64,000 bases of DNA. It comes from Anaerococcus senegalensis JC48. GTDB lineage: Bacteria; Bacillota; Clostridia; Tissierellales; Peptoniphilaceae. This document shows, piece by piece, positions 49,004 through 58,920 of this stretch. Every line of letters starts with the position of its first letter. Within the stretch, counting starts at the first letter, position 1. Below the pieces are notes generated by a model, which made no database searches, was not told the origin of the DNA, and saw only the letters and a program-made list of their open reading frames with translations. The stretch lies in the NCBI RefSeq assembly GCF_000321005.1, contig NZ_HE578907.1, positions 603,649 through 667,648 on the forward strand. The letters are read 5' to 3'. A program made the position numbers and the translations under genes.

Positions 49004-49981
49004 TCAAGTATTTAAAATTTCTCTCCATATATCCTCATCGTTACTATAGTCATAGTTTTCTCTTTTCTGATCTTCTCTCTTTATGACTTCTATGTTTCTA
49101 ATATTTTCATCTGCATTGTATAAGAGAGTCAGTAGATAAGCATTAATGTTTCTAATATCCTTTGGAGCATTTTCTCTTAGGTATTTCAAAACATAGTCTA
49201 TGTGTTTATAGTTAAGACTTAGAAATTTTTCTTTAAAATTTTCATTGGATATATGCCTCCCTCCTATTTTAATGTTTGTAAAGCTAGTTAAGGCTTTTAC
49301 AAGTACATTTATCATTACATCTACTTGCTTCTTTTCTTCTATTCTTACTTTTTCAAAGATTTCATAAGATATATTCTTTTTTATAGTTTCTTTTAATTCT
49401 TCCTCCTCCAAAGTTTTTTTTGATTTTTCTCCTAGCTTTTCTAAGGGGGATATGGGGGTGGTATTATTAAAATCAGTATTATTAGTTTCAGTATTATTAA
49501 TATTAGTATTATTAGAGTCCTCTTTTGAAACTTCTTGAGGTTTGTTTTCTAAACTTCCTGAAGTTTGTTTTTTAAACTTCTTGAGGTTTGCTTTTGAAAC
49601 TTCTGTAGTTTTATTATTTTCTGTGTAAATAAAGTTCTTTACATAGAGTAAATTTGGCTTTCCAAGTCCTAACCTCTTTTTTTCTAATAATCCTATCTCT
49701 TCAATTTCTTTCATTACTTTGACCGATTTATTTCTCCCCCAATTTAATACTTCCATAATTTCTTCTATGGTATAGATAATGTATACCTTGTTTTCTTCAT
49801 CTAACCATTTATTCTTAATTGACAAGCTCATTCTATCGAGTAGAATTCCATAAAGAATTTTTGCTTCTACGGATAGTTTTTTAAAATTTAAGTCGGTGAA
49901 TAAAGTTTTGGGAATCCTAAAAAATGAATATTGTTCTGATTCATTGCCATAATAGTATTCAAATTTAACTATTTCTTTCAT
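49004..49981 (-). CDS. RepA_N-type replication initiator of the ICE
   Basis: About 325 residues. The N-terminus matches the RepA_N winged-helix domain (YSFFRIPKTLFTDLNFKKLSVEAKILYG split as two motifs, then VYIIYTIEEIMEVLNWGRNK). A poly-N/T linker follows and a DUF6017-like C-terminal domain (INVLVKALTSFTN, YVLKYLRENAPKDIRNINAYL). GGGGG stands 5 bases before ATG 49981; the in-frame ATG at 50002 is unlikely. Terminator just upstream. Confidence 0.85.
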   Translation of the reverse strand: MKEIVKFEYYYGNESEQYSFFRIPKTLFTDLNFKKLSVEAKILYGILLDRMSLSIKNKWLDEENKVYIIYTIEEIMEVLNWGRNKSVKVMKEIEEIGLLEKKRLGLGKPNLLYVKNFIYTENNKTTEVSKANLKKFKKQTSGSLENKPQEVSKEDSNNTNINNTETNNTDFNNTTPISPLEKLGEKSKKTLEEEELKETIKKNISYEIFEKVRIEEKKQVDVMINVLVKALTSFTNIKIGGRHISNENFKEKFLSLNYKHIDYVLKYLRENAPKDIRNINAYLLTLLYNADENIRNIEVIKREDQKRENYDYSNDEDIWREILNT

Positions 49982-50004
49982 CATAACCCCCTTTCTTTTC
50001 ATAT

Positions 50005-50036
50005 AAAAAGAGATAGCTTTGATTTTGCTATCTCTT
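50005..50036 (-). terminator. Terminator hairpin directly before the initiator gene
   Basis: Perfect 9-bp stem AGAGATAGC/GCTATCTCT (50009-50017, 50027-50035) and a T run on the minus strand. It may set how often the replication genes are read from upstream. Confidence 0.8.
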
Positions 50037-50067
50037 TTTCATCGTTTTAATCTATTTATTTTTATAT

Positions 50068-50358
50068 TTAAATTACTTTTATTCTTTCATTCACCCCTTC
50101 TATCACTTCTATAATAAAATATCCTAGCACTGGTAAACCATAAGGACTAAAAAGATATGCTAGTATAAACGCATCTATAGCAAGTGCTTTTTCTCCATGA
50201 TAAACAGATCCTAAAAATCCCATAATAGCGATAAATGAAATCAGTTTGAAAAATATTGTGCTGAGTCCTAATACAAACGTTAAAAATAGAATTATGATAC
50301 TTAACGCTATCCTAATAGGAAACAATATGATTTTGAAAAAAACTCTAAATATTATCAT
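50068..50358 (-). CDS. CD1845-family small membrane protein
   Basis: 96 residues, three hydrophobic segments, ending AYLFSPYGLPVLGYFIIEVIEGVNERIK. The SPYGLP motif is typical of the CD1845 family found near the end of CTn-type ICEs. Function unknown. Confidence 0.75.
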   Translation of the reverse strand: MIIFRVFFKIILFPIRIALSIIILFLTFVLGLSTIFFKLISFIAIMGFLGSVYHGEKALAIDAFILAYLFSPYGLPVLGYFIIEVIEGVNERIKVI

Positions 50359-50401
50359 ATTCTCTTCAATCCTTATTACTTATGTTTTCTTTTCTTTTTT
50401 G

Positions 50402-51625
50402 TTAATTTAATAAAAAAGATGACAGACTTAATCCTAAATCGTCTTGTTTAAAAGTTTTGTGGAAGCCTTTAAACTTTGATTTTAATGGATTTATTGTATC
50501 TGTCATCATTATATCACTGTCCCCGCAGCCGCTTGCTCCTACCAAAGCAGTAACCTCTCCCTGCTTTGCTTTAAAGCTTAGGCCATTTAAAACTTTTGCA
50601 TCATTATTATAAGCAAATCCAACATCTTTTAAATCAATATCAAATTTTTTCAAATTATAGTCTTCGCCCTTTTGTAATTCTTGATTTTGAATTTCTTTAA
50701 TCCTTTCAATCTTTGGTGTTAAATAAAATATCTCCATCATGCCCTCTTTAGATGCATCTAAAGAGTCTTTTAACTTCATAGCAGCTAGTAAATATCCTAC
50801 AAGGTAGAGTGGGCTTATTTCTTTATTAATAATTAGATTTACGCCAACAAGTATTACGACAGCAAGGGATATAAAGCTAAAAATTGATGAAAGTGACATA
50901 GTTAAAATAAGTCCTATTTCTGTCTTTAAGTGTACTTTTTCACTTTTATCCATTTTTTTATAGAGCTTTTCTTTCATTTCCTCTGCTAAGCCATAGGCTT
51001 TGATTTCCATTTGCATCTCGATATTTTCTTGAAAACTTTCTGAGTTTTCTCTTAAGACCCTATAATATTCTTTCTCTCCCTTAACTGAATGTTTTTTAGA
51101 TAGTGGTATAAATATAAAGCTTAGAACCGTTGGAATAATTACAGCCAAACCCATTTTAACATTGCTAACTAGCATCATGATGGATATTAATGGGAAGAAT
51201 AATACCATGCCGCCCACTTTTGGTATTGAATGGCTCATTGCATGTTCTATACCTTCAATATCAGCCATGATTGTTTGCGCTAGATCTGAAATGTCATGTT
51301 TAGAAAAGTATGAGAGAGGTAGTTTTGATAAATTCTCCGCTGTCCTTATTCTTAAATCTGCACTTTCTTGATAGGTTGCCCTATATAATTTATCGTATTC
51401 GACAGAAAGCAAAATATACATTGCTATCAAGGTCAAAACTGAGAATACTATATAAAATCCCTTGCTTCTACTCATATTTTCTAAAACTTCTTGTGCAAAA
51501 ATCATTAGTAGTATGGCAGGGACCATGTTTATACAATAAACGAAAAATGAAGCCAGTGTTGCTTTAGATAAATTTCTCGCTCCTTTATCTGTAAGAGCAA
51601 ATCTTTTTTTATAAAATTCCTTCAT
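50402..51625 (-). pseudogene. ABC exporter, second half-transporter, cut by the ICE at Walker A
   Basis: About 370 residues of a normal fused permease-ATPase (six membrane helices, KKFDIDLKDVGFAYNND, GEVTALVGASGCG), then the sequence changes to DSDIMMTDTINPLKSKF and stops after about 35 unrelated residues. The family continues GKTT, so the break is inside the P-loop. The remaining ATPase domain should lie left of the ICE, outside the window. GGAGGG precedes ATG 51625. The start lies inside the end of the upstream ABC gene. Confidence 0.88.
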
Positions 51626-53363
51626 TTGAAACCCTCCATTCATTTGCACTGTTAAACATCTCTTGCAGTCTCTTGTAGCTTTTGTCTTTTGACATTAATT
51701 CTTTGTCAGATCCTCTTTCTATAATTTTTCCACCATCCATCACAAGTATTTCATCAAGATCTTTAATTGTAGATAGCCTGTGAGCAATCATGATAACTGT
51801 TTTATCTTTCATAAGATTTTTGAAAGCTTTTTGTAGTTCAAACTCGTTATCTGGGTCTATGGATGCTGATGCCTCATCCATAATAATAATTTTGGAATCC
51901 TTTAAAATTGCTCTAGCAATTGCAATTCTCTGTTTTTCTCCACCAGATAAATAAACGCCTTTTGAGCCTATGATTGTATTTTCTCTGTCTGGGAATTTTT
52001 CTAATATCAAATCGCATCCAGCTAATTTTAAGGCTCTCATAACCTCATCTCTGCTAGCTTCTTTATTAGCTAAAGCAACATTATCATAAATACTTTTCTT
52101 GAATAATTTTGAATCTTGAAAAACAAAGGAAATGGCTTTAATTAAAGCTTCGTCAGAATATTCACTTATTGGAATCCCGCCTATCTTAATCCTTCCTTCA
52201 TTAACATTGTAAAAACCTGATATAAGTTTTGCTACTGTTGATTTACCTGATCCAGATGAACCGACAAGTGCATAGGACTTGCCCTCTTCTAATTTAAAGG
52301 ATAAATTTTCAATAACAGCCTTATCATTGTAAGCAAAGCTTACATTGTCAAACTCAATATTATAATTTTTAAAATTATTGACATTACCATGGACCAATTT
52401 ATCTTTTTGCATATCTTCGTAAAGTGCCTCTAAGGTATCTACTGCATAATTTCCTTGAGAAATGTACATGGAGTACCACATCATTCTCATAAATGAAACA
52501 AAGAGAACTCCCGATAAAAATAAAATCATGATAAGCTCAAGTAAAATTACCTTTGCACTGCCTAAGCTAGTCATAAAATAAACTATAGGAATAATTAAAA
52601 TTGCAATCAAACCAAAAAATAACCATTGGTACAAAACATAAGGTTTTTTACAAGATAGGGAATAATTATAAGCATACTTAGAGTAATCTTTTATCGCCTT
52701 GTAAAAACTTTTAAATGATTCGACATTTGCTTTAAATATCTTTACTACCTGCATTCCTCTAACGTATTCAACAGTTTCAGCACTTAGTTTTGATAGGGCT
52801 TCTTGGTATATCTTCATAAATTCTTGCTCACCCATCATCGCCCCTAAAATTAAGCACCCAATTATTGTAAGAGCAAGCAAAGTGATACCAACTCTTATAC
52901 TTACTATAAAGCCAAGCACAAGTACAAGTATAGGTGTAATTATTGCCTGAGAACTATCGGGGATCATGTGCGCTACAACCTGATGAGTCTGTGCTGCATT
53001 GTCATCTATAATCTTTCTTATTTGACCAGATGGATTTAGGTCGAAGAACCTAAAACTAGCTTTTTCCAGACCATAGATTCCCCTTTTCCTCAAATTTGTT
53101 TCAAGCCTAAATCCCAAGATGTGTGAAAATGTTCCTGAAACAAAATAAAATATCGCCCCACTTGTTAGTGTAATAACAGATTTTAACGCTAAACTCTCTG
53201 CACCAGATAAATTTGAATTAATTATTAACTTATCTAAAAATTTGTAGATCAAATAATATCCATATACTGTAAGTACAGCAGATATAGCAGAAAAAACTAT
53301 AGCTAAAAAGCCAAGATATTTTTTATCCTGTACATAAGCAAATAGTTTTTTGTAAATCTTCAT
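51609..53363 (-). CDS. ABC exporter-type half-transporter, YbtP-like
   Basis: 584 residues: six membrane helices (1-310), then an ATPase domain with GSSGSGKSTVAKL, signature YLSGGEKQRIAIARAI and Walker B IIIMDEASASID. Pairs of such half-transporters with an AraC regulator occur in iron-siderophore loci (YbtP/YbtQ with YbtA), where they import despite the exporter fold. The Fur box in the promoter supports an iron role here; this is an inference. Its partner is broken by the ICE, so the heterodimer is probably inactive. Confidence 0.87.
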   Translation of the reverse strand: MKIYKKLFAYVQDKKYLGFLAIVFSAISAVLTVYGYYLIYKFLDKLIINSNLSGAESLALKSVITLTSGAIFYFVSGTFSHILGFRLETNLRKRGIYGLEKASFRFFDLNPSGQIRKIIDDNAAQTHQVVAHMIPDSSQAIITPILVLVLGFIVSIRVGITLLALTIIGCLILGAMMGEQEFMKIYQEALSKLSAETVEYVRGMQVVKIFKANVESFKSFYKAIKDYSKYAYNYSLSCKKPYVLYQWLFFGLIAILIIPIVYFMTSLGSAKVILLELIMILFLSGVLFVSFMRMMWYSMYISQGNYAVDTLEALYEDMQKDKLVHGNVNNFKNYNIEFDNVSFAYNDKAVIENLSFKLEEGKSYALVGSSGSGKSTVAKLISGFYNVNEGRIKIGGIPISEYSDEALIKAISFVFQDSKLFKKSIYDNVALANKEASRDEVMRALKLAGCDLILEKFPDRENTIIGSKGVYLSGGEKQRIAIARAILKDSKIIIMDEASASIDPDNEFELQKAFKNLMKDKTVIMIAHRLSTIKDLDEILVMDGGKIIERGSDKELMSKDKSYKRLQEMFNSANEWRVSNEGIL

Positions 53364-53413
53364 AATGACATCTCCTTTCTTTGATATCCCTTTTAGATAT
53401 AAATTCGCTTATT

Positions 53414-53428
53414 TGATAATAACTATCA
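53414..53428. promoter_or_regulatory. Near-perfect Fur box between the ABC operon and the AraC gene
   Basis: TGATAAT-A-ACTATCA matches the 7-1-7 Fur consensus TGATAATnATTATCA at 13 of 14 defined positions. It is about 50 bases from the ABC start and 70-110 bases from the AraC gene, so it could control both. Confidence 0.75.
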
Positions 53429-53499
53429 TTGTGTTTTTATTATACATCGGTTATAATTACTAATACAATAGTTTTAAATTAATAAGGCTAATTGGAATA

Positions 53500-54516
53500 T
53501 TGTCTAAAAGGGATATATGTATTTTGACTTATTTTGATTTTGTAAAAGATTATATGAAAGTAGATGAATGTAAGAATAATAAGAAGTATTCAAGTGCAGG
53601 CCACACTTTTTGTTGGAAAAAAGAGGACTCTACTTATGGAAAAGGCCTATATTGGTTTTATGAAGGAGACGTCTTCATTATCGATATACATGATTTTTAT
53701 ATCAGAGAGGAAGTAGTTCAAAATAACACTTATAGTATGGCAGACTATGTTTCAATTTATTCAAGCTACATTGTCAGCGCAAATGGAGAAAAGTTTAGTC
53801 CTTATCAAACTTTGACCGCAAACTCCTTATGCACTCTTGATTTTGATAATATAAAAGATGACTTCCTATTTTTATTACACGAGAATTCATATTATCTTTG
53901 TGTTTCTATTGGATTTAAAAGAGAACTTTTGGAAAAGCACCTATCATCCATTAATATTGATCCAGAATCATTTTATGGGGCTTTGCTTGAAACTAATCAA
54001 ATAATACTTACAAAGTCTTTAGAAAAAGTAGCAATGGAAATTTTAAATTGCAAGATGGACCCTCCTGCTGCGGATTTTTTCTTTAAAGCCAAAGCAAATG
54101 AATGGGTAAGTATAGTAATTGATACCTACTTAAATAGAAGGAAATATAAAATTGAGTCAGACGATAATAAAGCACTTGAAGATGTAGCAAAATTCTTAGA
54201 TGATCATTTCGCCATGAATGTAAATCAAGAAACCCTTGAAAAAATATCTAAAATGAGCGGAACAAAATTAAAAAATTTGTTCAAAGAAAAATATGGTCGA
54301 AGCATTACAGAATACACTCAAAGAAAAAGAATGAATGTGGCTGAAACTCTTCTCTTAAATACTGAACTGCATATAAAAGAAATTGCTGAGTCTGTTGGAT
54401 ACACATCACATAGCAAATTTTCCATTTATTACAAAAGATACAAAGGAAAACTTCCAAGTGAGGTTCGTAATTTAGTTTGCAATGATCACAAGTTAGAATG
54501 TGATTGCAGTGATTAA
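53500..54516 (+). CDS. AraC-family transcription regulator
   Basis: About 330 residues; C-terminal double helix-turn-helix (ETLEKISKMSGTKLKNLFK; HIKEIAESVGYTSHSKFSIY) and the GKLPSEVR end typical of AraC. The start is uncertain: TTG 53500 gives the full frame, but TTG 53524 with AAGGG about 11 bases upstream, or ATG 53554, are alternatives. It is divergent from the ABC pair and likely a YbtA-like activator of it. Confidence 0.87.
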   Translation: MSKRDICILTYFDFVKDYMKVDECKNNKKYSSAGHTFCWKKEDSTYGKGLYWFYEGDVFIIDIHDFYIREEVVQNNTYSMADYVSIYSSYIVSANGEKFSPYQTLTANSLCTLDFDNIKDDFLFLLHENSYYLCVSIGFKRELLEKHLSSINIDPESFYGALLETNQIILTKSLEKVAMEILNCKMDPPAADFFFKAKANEWVSIVIDTYLNRRKYKIESDDNKALEDVAKFLDDHFAMNVNQETLEKISKMSGTKLKNLFKEKYGRSITEYTQRKRMNVAETLLLNTELHIKEIAESVGYTSHSKFSIYYKRYKGKLPSEVRNLVCNDHKLECDCSD

Positions 54517-54599
54517 ACTATTTTTTTATTTCTTGTGTTAGTTTAAATAGATATACATAGATATCTGTGTTGGTGTGTATGAATTTGATAAAATATTAT

Positions 54600-54631
54600 C
54601 AAAAAAAAATAAAGGCAGTCCGAAGACTGCC
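54600..54631 (-). terminator. Strong terminator after the 29-codon frame
   Basis: GGCAGTC-TTCG-GACTGCC on the minus strand (54614-54631), a UUCG tetraloop stem, then a T-rich run. It has no clear role for the plus-strand AraC gene. Confidence 0.8.
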
Positions 54632-54636
54632 GATAT

Positions 54637-54726
54637 TTACCTCTCTGCACCTTTGCTATGGTATTTTTTGTTTGATTTAGTTTTATCGTCTGTATTATGA
54701 CTTTTTATTTGCCTTAATATAGACAT
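54637..54726 (-). CDS. Possible 29-aa peptide before the UUCG terminator
   Basis: ATG 54726 after AAAGGA. The peptide is basic and polar (MSILRQIKSHNTDDKTKSNK, then KYHSKGAER). It could be a small peptide gene or the C-terminal stump of a lost gene. No family recognised. Confidence 0.35.
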   Translation of the reverse strand: MSILRQIKSHNTDDKTKSNKKYHSKGAER

Positions 54727-54731
54727 TTTAT

Positions 54732-54811
54732 CCTTTAATTGATACATTTTCAAGTATCATTTGTTATTTGATTTTCTTTGTTAAATTTCTTGTTTCAAGC
54801 ATAATTTCCAT
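54732..54811 (-). pseudogene. Remnant of an ABC transporter ATP-binding gene
   Basis: After GGAGGAATAAT, ATG 54811 reads MEIMLETRNLTKKIK, stop, and in the same frame QMILENVSIKG, stop. This is the usual N-terminus of peptide-resistance ATPases (ETRNLTKKFKNQ...LENVSIK). Everything from the P-loop on is lost. Confidence 0.6.
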
Positions 54812-54932
54812 ATATTATTCCTCCATTTCTTATGTAATCAATTCTAACAATAAAAAATAACCAAATTATAATTACGGTATTTTTTGAAAAAATATATAAA
54901 CTTTGAAAGGAGCTTTAAAAGAAGCAAGCACA

Positions 54933-54994
54933 GTAAGTGTACGGACACTTACGAAAAAATTAATGGAGCAGACCTTTACGGAATGCTCCATTAA
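54933..54994 (-). terminator. Double terminator of the urease operon
   Basis: Perfect 11-bp stem TTAATGGAGCA/TGCTCCATTAA (54960-54970, 54984-54994) followed on the minus strand by six T, then a second stem GTAAGTGT/ACACTTAC (54933-54952). A further weak stem CCTTAC/GTAAGG lies nearer ureC. Confidence 0.88.
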
Positions 54995-55077
54995 TTTTAA
55001 CCTTGTTAGGGAGAACCCTAAGACCCTTACACCTCTAGTAAGGATTTTGGGATTCTTGTTAAGCTCTAATATTTATT

Positions 55078-56799
55078 TTAAAATAGATTGTATAATTGAC
55101 CTAGAGCGACTTTGTCTACTGGGTCACATGTTATTTTCTTTTCTTCAATTGTTACTTCGTAAGTTTCTGGGTCTACCTTGATATTTGGTGTTTCTAAGTT
55201 TAGTTTCATGTCTTTTTTGCCGATGTTTCTACAATTATGAACAGGTAGTACCATTCTTTTTAGGTCTAGTTTTTCTTTTATGCCTGCTTCATAGGCTGCT
55301 TTTGAAACAAAGGTCATGCAAGAGTTTCCGATTCCTCCGCCAACGGCTGCATACATTCTTCTATATATAACAGGTTGTGGTGTTGGTATGGATGCGTTAG
55401 GATCTCCTGATGGTGCCATTATTATTAGACCATTTTTTAGGATTTGTTTTGGACGAACTCCAAAGAATTTTGGCTCCCAAAGAACAAGATCTGCACGTTT
55501 ACCGACTTCGATTGAACCAATATATTCAGATACTCCGTGGGCTATGGCTGGATTTATAGTATATTTGGCTACATATCTTTTGGCCCTAAAGTTATCGTTA
55601 TTATTTCCTTCATCTTCTTTAAGGGCTCCACGTTGGTCCTTCATCTTTGAGGCTGTTTGCCATGTTCTCATAACAACTTCGCCAATCCTACCCATGGCTT
55701 GAGAGTCTGAAGACATTATTGAGAACACTCCCATATCTTGGAGGACATCTTCTGCAGCTATTGTTTCCGGTCTAATCCTTGAGTCCGCAAAGGCTACATC
55801 TTCTTCTATGGTTTTGTCAAGATTGTGGCAAACCATAACCATATCCAAGTGCTCATCTGATGTATTTATGGTAAAAGGCATAGTTGGATTTGTTGATGCT
55901 GGAAAGACATTGTTAAAGCCAGCTGCAACTATTTGATCTGGTGCATGTCCTCCTCCTGCTCCTTCAGTATGGAAGAAATGTATAGCCCTTCCGCCTATGG
56001 CATCTAGGGTATCTTCGATTGTACCGCCTTCGTTAAGGGTGTCGGTATGGATTGCAACTGCTATATCGCACTCATCAGCAACTTCAAGGCTGGCATTTAT
56101 AACGGCTCTTGTTGCTCCCCAGTCTTCATGAATCTTTAGTCCGCAAGCTCCTGCTTTTATTTGTTCATAAAGTGGCTCTTTGCTTGAGCAGTTACCCTTA
56201 CCTAATAGTCCAACATTTACTGGATATCCTTCTACTGATTTTAGCATAGCTTCTAGGTGGTTAGGGCCTGGAGTACAGGTTGTAGCATTTGTTCCATCAG
56301 CAGGGCCTGTTCCGCCTCCGATTAGGGTAGTAGTTCCTCCTGCTAGAGCGGTATTTGCTTGATCGGCTGATATAAAATGAACGTGAGTGTCAATTGCTCC
56401 AGCAGTTACGATTTTATTTTCGCCTGAGATTATTTCAGTGCTTGCCCCTATTACAAGACCGGGATTTACATTATCATTCATATCTGGGTTTCCAGATTTT
56501 CCTATTCCTGTAATAATACCATCTCTAATGCCTATATCTGCCTTGTAGATGCCAGTATAGTCTAGGATAATTGCATTTGTAATTACTGTATCACAAGTTC
56601 CTGAGGCATAGCTTGCAGTTGAAGATTGATTCATTCCATCTCTTACAGTCTTACCACCACCAAATATTGATTCATCTCCATAAATTGCATAATCTTTTTC
56701 TATTTCTATTATAATATTTGTATCTGCTAGTCTAACTTTATCGCCTGTTGTTGGCCCATACATAGAGCCGTATTTTTCTCTTGAGATTTTAAATGACAT
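55078..56799 (-). CDS. ureC: Urease alpha subunit (catalytic)
   Basis: 573 residues, the usual length. It hydrolyses urea to ammonia and carbamate at a di-nickel site. All key residues are visible: nickel ligands H139 and H141 (DTHVHF), carbamylated K222 with H224 (GLKIHEDWG), H251 ([11 protein letters not shown]), H277, mobile-flap cysteine and catalytic histidine C324/H325 (MVCHNLD) and D365 (SSDSQAMGR). GGGGAGGAATAG precedes the ATG. It is the last gene of the operon, one base after ureB. Confidence 0.98.
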   Translation of the reverse strand: MSFKISREKYGSMYGPTTGDKVRLADTNIIIEIEKDYAIYGDESIFGGGKTVRDGMNQSSTASYASGTCDTVITNAIILDYTGIYKADIGIRDGIITGIGKSGNPDMNDNVNPGLVIGASTEIISGENKIVTAGAIDTHVHFISADQANTALAGGTTTLIGGGTGPADGTNATTCTPGPNHLEAMLKSVEGYPVNVGLLGKGNCSSKEPLYEQIKAGACGLKIHEDWGATRAVINASLEVADECDIAVAIHTDTLNEGGTIEDTLDAIGGRAIHFFHTEGAGGGHAPDQIVAAGFNNVFPASTNPTMPFTINTSDEHLDMVMVCHNLDKTIEEDVAFADSRIRPETIAAEDVLQDMGVFSIMSSDSQAMGRIGEVVMRTWQTASKMKDQRGALKEDEGNNNDNFRAKRYVAKYTINPAIAHGVSEYIGSIEVGKRADLVLWEPKFFGVRPKQILKNGLIIMAPSGDPNASIPTPQPVIYRRMYAAVGGGIGNSCMTFVSKAAYEAGIKEKLDLKRMVLPVHNCRNIGKKDMKLNLETPNIKVDPETYEVTIEEKKITCDPVDKVALGQLYNLF

Positions 56800-57183
56800 C
56801 TATTCCTCCCCATCACTATTGATATTAGCATAGCCTTTTTGAATTAGGTTTTTCATGGCTTCCTCTTTTTTGATATCATGGGTTATACCATTTGTAAGTC
56901 CATTAAAGCCTATAACCCTTCCATTTCCGCCGATATCAATTAATCTTACCCTATGGGTTTGACCTGGTTCAAATCTAATAGCATTTCCTGCAGGAATGTC
57001 TAGTTTTTTGCCAAAGGCCTTTTTACGATCGAATTTCAAATATCTATTTACTTCAAAAAAATGAAAATGAGAGCCAATTTGTACAGCCCTATCGCCAGTA
57101 TTTGTTACTTCTAGTTCTATAGCTTCGAAATCTTCATTTAAAATTAAATCTTCATCTTTATAAAAAATTTCACCTGGAATCAT
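56800..57183 (-). CDS. ureB: Urease beta subunit
   Basis: 127 residues beginning MIPGEIFYKDEDLILNED, with the family motif VTNTGDRAVQIGSHFHFFEVN. It forms the urease trimer with UreA and UreC. In this organism beta and gamma are separate genes, not fused as in Helicobacter. Confidence 0.97.
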   Translation of the reverse strand: MIPGEIFYKDEDLILNEDFEAIELEVTNTGDRAVQIGSHFHFFEVNRYLKFDRKKAFGKKLDIPAGNAIRFEPGQTHRVRLIDIGGNGRVIGFNGLTNGITHDIKKEEAMKNLIQKGYANINSDGEE

Positions 57184-57192
57184 TTTTGCCTC

Positions 57193-57495
57193 CTATACGA
57201 TTGGTTGATGGACTGTTACAAGCTTGGTTCCATCAGGAAATGTGGCTTCGATTTGTACATCCTTAATCATTTCAGGAACCCCTTCCATGACATCTTCCCT
57301 TGTTAGAATCTTCCTGCCTTCTTGCATCAAATCTGAAACAGTCTTGCCATCACGAGCCATTTCATAAAGCTCTGCACTGATTAGAGCGACTGCTTCAGGA
57401 TAGTTTAATTTAAGTCCACGTTCTTTACGCTTTCTGGCAACTTCTCCAGCTGTAAATATCATCAAGCGTTCAATATCTTTTGGTACTAAATGCAT
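57193..57495 (-). CDS. ureA: Urease gamma subunit
   Basis: 100 residues, normal length: [47 protein letters not shown] segment. It overlaps the end of ureD by 10 bases, so translation is coupled to the accessory genes. Confidence 0.97.
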   Translation of the reverse strand: MHLVPKDIERLMIFTAGEVARKRKERGLKLNYPEAVALISAELYEMARDGKTVSDLMQEGRKILTREDVMEGVPEMIKDVQIEATFPDGTKLVTVHQPIV

Positions 57496-58301
57496 ATCCT
57501 TCCCCCTTTTTCAATCAAATAATCTATTATTTCTTTTTCACATTCTATTAGATCCTGGCCCATCTTGCCCAAAATCCTGATTTGAATATCATTTCTAAAA
57601 CTTAAACTTGCCCCACCTTTTAGGCCTCTTTTTTGGCTATGCTTTTCAATTATTTTTCGGATTTCGCCAATGTTATCTTCATTGGAAAAATTTATAGCAA
57701 CCATAGACAAAAAGTGGTCATAGCCTTCCATCAGGCCAAGTTCATTTATCTCTTGTTCTCTTGGCCTTATGAGGTTTTTTTCGGTGTAGATAAGTTTTTC
57801 ATCAAGATTGATATCTAGATTAGTCTTGTAGCTTTTAAATTCAAAACTTTCACCTCTGCCAACTCTACCAGCTACAAAGCAGTTAGAAAAAATAAGCCTG
57901 GCATCTTTTTCTAAATCGACCTTGATAACCTCCCTAAAATCTGCATCCTTGTAGAGAATCATGGGTAAAAGTTTAAAAATAAAGTCAGATTTTTCTTCTC
58001 CACGAATTTCGACCCTACGACTTGCGAAAGAATCCTTGTTCATCTTATAAACTTTTTCATATGATTGAGAAGAAAGCAAGACCTTGCTATTCTTTTTTGC
58101 ATAGAATTTTTCTTCTTGCATATCGCCTTCCAGGATACCTGGGCTTGAGCTCATAATCATAGCCTTGGTAAAGTCTCCATATTTAAATGTATGCATAAGT
58201 AGAAATGGTGGCGAATTGTAGATATCTTTTAGGATTGTTGTATCATCCTTATTTTCAAACTCTAAATATAATCTGCTGGCTCTAGCGTATGTTTTTTTCA
58301 T
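57486..58301 (-). CDS. ureD: Urease accessory protein UreD/UreH
   Basis: 271 residues; [27 protein letters not shown] and YEKVYKM are typical of UreD. It is a scaffold that binds apo-urease together with UreF and UreG for nickel insertion. One-base overlap with ureG. Confidence 0.92.
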   Translation of the reverse strand: MKKTYARASRLYLEFENKDDTTILKDIYNSPPFLLMHTFKYGDFTKAMIMSSSPGILEGDMQEEKFYAKKNSKVLLSSQSYEKVYKMNKDSFASRRVEIRGEEKSDFIFKLLPMILYKDADFREVIKVDLEKDARLIFSNCFVAGRVGRGESFEFKSYKTNLDINLDEKLIYTEKNLIRPREQEINELGLMEGYDHFLSMVAINFSNEDNIGEIRKIIEKHSQKRGLKGGASLSFRNDIQIRILGKMGQDLIECEKEIIDYLIEKGGRICI

Positions 58302-58912
58302 TATTTTAAATCTTCTAATAAGACTTGCTTTCTTATCCAGTCATAGACCTCATTTAGGCCATCGTCATTTTTGATATTAGTAAAGATAAATGGACGATCT
58401 CCTCTTTGGGCTAGGGTATCCTTTCTCATAGCATCAAGGTCAACGCCAACATAATGAGCTAAATCTTTTTTGTTTATGATAAGAAGATCTGATCTTAAAA
58501 TTCCTGGGCCTCCTTTTCGTGGTATATCCCCACCTGCAGCTACATCTATTACAAAGATGGTGGCATCTGCAAGGTCAGGACTAAAGGTTGCTGATAGATT
58601 GTCTCCACCACTTTCGATAAAGATTATTTCTATATCCTTAAAATTTCTGACTAAATCCTCACAAGCTTCAAGGTTCATAGAAACATCATCTCTTATAGCT
58701 GTATGAGGACATCCTCCAGTTTCTACTCCTCTTATCCTATCTCTTTCAAGAATCCCCTGATCTTTTAGGTAGTTTGCATCTTCTTCTGTATATATATCAT
58801 TAGTAACTACTGCTACCTTGTAATCTTTTTTGAATTCTTCTACTAGTTTTTCTATCAAATGTGTCTTTCCGCAGCCAACAGGGCCTGCGACACCGATTTT
58901 TACGTAATCCAT
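58301..58912 (-). CDS. ureG: Urease accessory GTPase UreG
   Basis: 203 residues; P-loop GPVGCGKT (10-17), [25 protein letters not shown] (the CPH nickel-binding motif), NKKDLA (guanine specificity). GTP hydrolysis drives nickel delivery. Confidence 0.97.
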   Translation of the reverse strand: MDYVKIGVAGPVGCGKTHLIEKLVEEFKKDYKVAVVTNDIYTEEDANYLKDQGILERDRIRGVETGGCPHTAIRDDVSMNLEACEDLVRNFKDIEIIFIESGGDNLSATFSPDLADATIFVIDVAAGGDIPRKGGPGILRSDLLIINKKDLAHYVGVDLDAMRKDTLAQRGDRPFIFTNIKNDDGLNEVYDWIRKQVLLEDLK

Positions 58913-58920
58913 AAGCCTCC

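Larger units (their letters stand above)
1..50521. mobile_element. Tn1549/CTn-type ICE, right-hand part (left end outside window)
   Basis: Gene order and families (CD1845, RepA_N, DnaC, DUF3801, VirD4, SSB, Maff2, TrbL, PrgI, VirB4, methylase, NlpC/P60, DUF4315, DUF4366, TopB, giant helicase) define this type. The right end is near 50521, where the ABC exporter gene is cut. A 9-bp inverted repeat GATGACAGA/TCTGTCATC (50417-50425, 50497-50505) lies just inside the end. The relaxase and integrase must be beyond position 1. Confidence 0.88.

Noticed and set aside
54903..55181. 92-codon frame on the plus strand
   Set aside because: It crosses the urease terminator hairpins and runs antisense into ureC; not a plausible gene.
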